From contig CAZCOS010000078.1 in NCBI GenBank assembly GCA_964500605.1, positions 1-8,343 on the forward strand: a DNA stretch of 8,343 nucleotides, read 5' to 3'. Shown here piece after piece: positions 6,585 to 8,343 of the stretch. The DNA comes from Sterolibacterium sp964500605 (GTDB lineage: Bacteria; Pseudomonadota; Gammaproteobacteria; Burkholderiales; Rhodocyclaceae). Numbering within the stretch: the stretch's first letter is position 1; each line of letters opens with the position of its first letter. The translations under genes were made by a program, and so were the position numbers. The notes beneath the pieces are model-generated. The model worked only from the letters and a program-made list of their open reading frames with translations, made no database searches and had not been told where the DNA came from.

Positions 6585-6878
6585 TCAAACCGGGGAAGCT
6601 GCCGCGAATAGAGCGCGCACCGGCGGTTGCGGATGCTTCATGGCCTGTGCCAAGTCATAGTTAGCCTGCATAGCCAGCCAAGCGCGGGCCGTGCTGACGC
6701 CTGCCAGTTCAAGCCGGATGGCCAGATCAGGACTGACAGCAGCCTTGCCATTCAGCACACGCGAAAAAGCCACACGGGACATGCCCAGGCGCTCGGCAGC
6801 ATCAGTTACGGACAGGCCCAATTCGGCTATCACATCCTCGCGCAGCAATTCGCCTGGATGAGGGGGGTTCTTCATCAT
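6585..6878 (-). CDS. higA: HigA-family antitoxin (XRE-type HTH)
   Basis: This small DNA-binding antitoxin (97 residues from the chosen start) carries the HigA signature NPPHPGELLRED at the N-terminus. A helix-turn-helix of the XRE/Cro type follows (LSVTDAAERLGMSRVAFSRVLNGKAAVSPDLAIRL). It is expected to neutralise the HigB-like toxin encoded just upstream and to repress the operon. Start choice: AAGGAG at 6892-6887 stands eight bases before ATG 6878. A GTG at 6887 would overlap that site and is less likely, while ATG 6875 is also possible. The toxin-first order is the usual one for higBA. The C-terminal tail (ALFAAASPV) ends 33 bp from repeat copy 3. Confidence 0.88.
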   Translation of the reverse strand: MMKNPPHPGELLREDVIAELGLSVTDAAERLGMSRVAFSRVLNGKAAVSPDLAIRLELAGVSTARAWLAMQANYDLAQAMKHPQPPVRALFAAASPV

Positions 6879-6893
6879 CTTCTTCACTCCTTT

Positions 6894-7172
6894 TCAGTGG
6901 TAATCCAAGTAATCGACCAGCTCCACATCAGCACCGGCAAAGCAGAAAATCACGCGCCAATTGCCGTTCACGCTGACTGACCAAAAGCCTTTCAATTCGC
7001 CCTTCAGCGGATGGAGTCGGAAGGCTGGAAAGTTCAGGTCTTCCGGCCCTGCGGCAACCTCAAGCGCGCCCAAGATGCGCCCCAGCTTGGCCGCATGGTT
7101 TGCCTGAATGCCCTTCGTGGCGCCGGTGCGGTAGAAGGCTTCAAGCCCTTTATGCCGAAATCCTATAATCAC
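6894..7172 (-). CDS. higB: HigB-like toxin (RelE/ParE superfamily)
   Basis: This 92-residue protein begins IIGFRHKGLEAFYRTG, typical of HigB/RelE-type toxins. The core LHPLKGELKGFWSVSVNGNWRVIFCF and the ending VDYLDYH match the family's conserved basic strand, Arg-bearing strand and C-terminal His. Members are usually ribosome-dependent mRNA endonucleases that stop translation until neutralised by HigA. The start is GTG (7172-7170): an ATG two bases upstream is out of frame and meets TGA at once, and no in-frame ATG precedes it. A clear Shine-Dalgarno sequence is lacking, which could keep toxin synthesis low. It is intact by length and lies 15 bases before the antitoxin start in the same transcript. 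Confidence 0.88.
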   Translation of the reverse strand: MIIGFRHKGLEAFYRTGATKGIQANHAAKLGRILGALEVAAGPEDLNFPAFRLHPLKGELKGFWSVSVNGNWRVIFCFAGADVELVDYLDYH

Positions 7173-7178
7173 ATACCC

Positions 7179-7207
7179 ACTGTATCGCGTATCGTTGCGA
7201 GATGCAA
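7179..7207 (-). promoter_or_regulatory. possible higBA promoter with CGATAC direct repeats
   Basis: Reading the minus strand, TTGCAT (7207-7202) and TACAGT (7184-7179) are 17 bases apart and would start transcription almost at the higB GTG. Between and over them lies CGATACG CGATACA, a 7-bp direct repeat that could be an operator for HigA. The box matches are weak. Confidence 0.3.
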
Positions 7208-7230
7208 ATATTTTTCACCGACGTACATGA

Positions 7231-7413
7231 TTGGGGTCAAGTCTTGCAATCATGCATTTTGAGGAAGAAGCGATTGAACGACTACCCAATAAACTACGAT
7301 TGGACTTGAATGCAAGACCTCGTTCCGCTGTTTCGCTGTTCCATTCGCCCAGATTTTTACAAACTACGGGTTCAGGATCAGGTGTGCAGTGCTGCGTACT
7401 CCCGTGCAGTGGG
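7231..7413. repeat. 183-bp interspersed repeat, copy 2
   Basis: It opens with TTGGGGTCAAGTCTTGCAA and is identical to copy 1 except for three bases in the first 16. The left end (GTCTTGCAATC, from 7241) is mirrored by the right end GAATGCAAGAC (from 7309), with 10 of 11 bases matching in inverted orientation, giving a REPIN-like unit of roughly 90 bp. The distal part overlaps the 3' end of the DUF2442-HTH gene. Confidence 0.87.
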
Positions 7414-7603
7414 TAGGGTTCGAGGGATCGAGCGGGGCTCGGGCTTGACTGCCTCCCAACCCAGGCACGCCAACCAGGTTTGACGCGGAATTAATTTGTG
7501 GGCGGTACGGTAATAGCTGACCATGCGCCGGCTAATGCCTAGTGCCTCTGCTGCGCTCGACAAGGACAGGCTGTTGCGAATCATCCAGTCGTTGAACATC
7601 TCG
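7247..7603. repeat. 357-bp perfect direct repeat, right member
   Basis: Identical to 3621-3977. Here the sequence continues beyond 7603 into the complete DUF2442-HTH gene, so this is probably the parental arrangement and the left locus the deletion derivative. Confidence 0.93.
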
Positions 7604-7872
7604 TGGCTGACTTCACCGGCTTGTTCCTTGGCCCAAGCGTAGATATTGTCGGCACCGAACTCTTCGTCGATCCATTCGATGCTGTTGCCCCATTCGCTGA
7701 CATGGACACGGGCAAACACGGCCGGGTCGAGGATGGGCGCCAAGGCCGCGTGACGACGCAAACGATCCTCGACATCAACCTCCAGCACTTCATTCGTACT
7801 CCAGGTAGTACGCAGACGATACGGTTCAAGAGCCTCGACCGCTTGCAATTGCGGGAAGAAGTAGTCGCTCAT
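7378..7872 (-). CDS. DUF2442-HTH fusion protein, probable antitoxin/regulator
   Basis: This 164-residue protein has a DUF2442-like N-terminal region (about residues 5-80: leucine-rich strands, a VFARV segment, IEWIDEEFGADNIYAWA). A helix-turn-helix follows near 100-125 (SSAAEALGISRRMVSYY), with an Arg/Pro-rich tail. The start is ATG 7872, which overlaps the DUF4160 stop as ATGA and has AAGGAA upstream, indicating translational coupling. An upstream in-frame start would overlap the partner further. DUF4160 and DUF2442 genes often occur as neighbours and have been proposed as toxin-antitoxin-like pairs; the extra HTH would make this the DNA-binding, autoregulating partner (inference). The gene's 3' end lies inside a repeat present three times in the window, and a truncated copy is found at 3752-3977. 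Confidence 0.8.
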   Translation of the reverse strand: MSDYFFPQLQAVEALEPYRLRTTWSTNEVLEVDVEDRLRRHAALAPILDPAVFARVHVSEWGNSIEWIDEEFGADNIYAWAKEQAGEVSHEMFNDWMIRNSLSLSSAAEALGISRRMVSYYRTAHKLIPRQTWLACLGWEAVKPEPRSIPRTLPTAREYAALHT

Positions 7873-8096
7873 GCTCGGTTCCTTTGCCATTGATGATGTA
7901 AATCGGCCTGGTTCGTCCTGATCCAAGCCAGTGCCTCACGGATTTCTCGCACGGCGACACATCCTCTGATCTCGAAGCTGTCCAGGTTTACGGTGCAGTC
8001 TCGTCCGTCGCGTAGTTTGACGTGTACATGCGGTGGCGGATGGTCGTCTAGATACATGACGACCCGGCTGCTATCGAAACGCATCAAAGTGCTCAT
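7869..8096 (-). CDS. DUF4160 protein, possible toxin partner
   Basis: This 75-residue protein carries the hallmark DDHPPPHVHVK of DUF4160 (His19, His23, His25), preceded by a short strand region (RFDSSRVVMYL). The C-terminal helix (VREIREALAWIRTNQADLHHQW) is also typical. Clustered histidines suggest metal binding or catalysis, but the activity of the family is not established here. Its stop overlaps the start of the DUF2442-HTH gene by ATGA, giving a two-gene operon of toxin-antitoxin style. ATG 8096 lies inside an inverted repeat and has no evident Shine-Dalgarno sequence, so initiation may be leaderless. The whole gene is missing from the parallel left locus. Confidence 0.85.
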   Translation of the reverse strand: MSTLMRFDSSRVVMYLDDHPPPHVHVKLRDGRDCTVNLDSFEIRGCVAVREIREALAWIRTNQADLHHQWQRNRA

Positions 8097-8118
8097 TGCA
8101 CTGAGTCTAGTGCAATGA
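8093..8118. promoter_or_regulatory. perfect 10-bp inverted repeat over DUF4160 start: likely operator
   Basis: TCATTGCACT (8093-8102) and AGTGCAATGA (8109-8118) are exact inverse complements separated by six bases. The DUF4160 ATG (8096-8094) sits in one arm and a candidate -10 box in the spacer region. An HTH protein bound here would block transcription. The palindrome could also fold in RNA and hide the start codon. Confidence 0.65.
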
Positions 8119-8132
8119 TTGCCCTAGCGCAA
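8104..8132 (-). promoter_or_regulatory. candidate promoter of the DUF4160/DUF2442-HTH operon
   Basis: On the minus strand TTGCGC (8132-8127) and TAGACT (8109-8104) are 17 bases apart. Transcription would begin about seven bases later, at or beside the ATG, predicting a leaderless message. The boxes match consensus only partly (three and four of six). Confidence 0.35.
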
Positions 8133-8158
8133 CCTTGTGTAGATGTGGTAATTGGGGT

Positions 8159-8258
8159 CATGTGTGGTTGGGGTCAGGTCTTGCAATCCTGCATTGATTT
8201 CTCTACCACATGTGTGGCTGGGGTCAGGTCTTGCAATCCTGCATTGATTTCTCTACCA
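8159..8258. repeat. 50-bp tandem repeat, two units, before second RAYT copy
   Basis: Units 8159-8208 and 8209-8258 differ by one base (GGTTGGGG versus GGCTGGGG). Each contains a full GGGGTCAGGTCTTGCA RAYT terminal repeat (from 8170 and 8220). A further partial core, ATTGGGGTCA, abuts them at 8151-8160. The left locus has only one unit. Confidence 0.92.
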
Positions 8259-8343
8259 TGAGCACTCATCATTCTTTTGGGGAGGTGGGCTATGGCGCGA
8301 CCTCTTAGACTGGAGCTTTCTGGCGGTCTTTATCATGTCACCT
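8220..8343 (+). mobile_element. second RAYT element, 5' part (runs off window)
   Basis: The left terminal repeat begins at 8220, and every base from there to the window end matches 3989-4112. It is therefore a recent duplicate of the first RAYT element in the same orientation, about 4.2 kb downstream. Its right end and downstream neighbour are not visible. Confidence 0.85.
8292..8343 (+). CDS. REP-associated tyrosine transposase, second copy (partial)
   Basis: The first 17 codons (MARPLRLELSGGLYHVT) are identical to the start of the intact transposase at 4061, with the same GGGAGG ribosome binding site upstream. The HUH motif and tyrosine would lie beyond the window, so intactness cannot be judged. 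Confidence 0.85.
   Translation, partial: MARPLRLELSGGLYHVT

Noticed and set aside
6204..6611. 135-codon plus-strand frame spanning terminator and repeat copy 3
   Set aside because: Crosses a terminator hairpin and an interspersed repeat, has Cys/Pro-rich low-quality sequence and no good start signal.
6627..6980. Plus-strand frame opposite higA/higB
   Set aside because: Antisense shadow of two well-recognised minus-strand genes.
8151..8260. Tandem GGGGTCA-containing units considered as a CRISPR or iteron array
   Set aside because: Only two 50-bp units directly abutting, without variable spacers; both match the RAYT leader, so they are duplicated element ends.

Overview
The window looks like chromosomal DNA from a GC-rich proteobacterium, most likely a betaproteobacterium. 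The basis is base composition, codon style, an E. coli-type NhaA, and REP-associated transposase (RAYT) elements whose ends read GGGGTCAGGTCTTGCA. No rRNA, tRNA, CRISPR array or phage gene is visible. The taxonomic guess is inference only.

Positions 1-3412 hold ordinary metabolic DNA. The tail of an unrecognised gene (1-89) is followed by two co-directional genes, 125-1846 and 1877-3412, for FAD-dependent oxidoreductases of the phytoene desaturase/amine oxidase superfamily. Tandem pairs of this kind are known from isoprenoid or terpene metabolism, for example the limonene dehydrogenase pair CtmAB of Castellaniella. The substrate here cannot be read from the sequence. A perfect 10-bp hairpin (3451-3480) follows the pair.

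Positions 3540-8343 form an accessory patchwork built from one repeat family. A 183-199 bp repeat occurs three times (3605-3787, 6354-6552, 7231-7413). Copies 1 and 2 belong to a 357-bp perfect direct repeat (3621-3977 = 7247-7603). A RAYT gene (4061-4918) is bounded by perfect 16-bp inverted repeats. A second RAYT copy begins at 8292 and runs off the window. Between the two RAYT copies lie nhaA (4906-6084), a higBA-type toxin-antitoxin pair on the minus strand (higB 6894-7172, higA 6585-6878), and a minus-strand DUF4160 / DUF2442-HTH operon (7378-8096), also of a toxin-antitoxin-like type. A truncated 3' fragment of the DUF2442-HTH gene lies at 3752-3977.

The left locus (3605-4112) equals the right locus (7231-8343) with about 0.56-0.6 kb removed, namely the DUF4160 gene and most of the DUF2442-HTH gene. 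The nhaA/higBA block therefore sits between long direct repeats and could be lost or amplified by homologous recombination. The nhaA start codon lies inside the RAYT terminal repeat, so the element appears to supply the first residues of the antiporter. The DUF4160 operon has a perfect 10-bp inverted repeat across its promoter and start codon, a good candidate for an autoregulatory operator bound by the HTH partner. The most notable feature is the association of RAYT-type repeats with small toxin-antitoxin-like modules and with a captured ion-stress gene.
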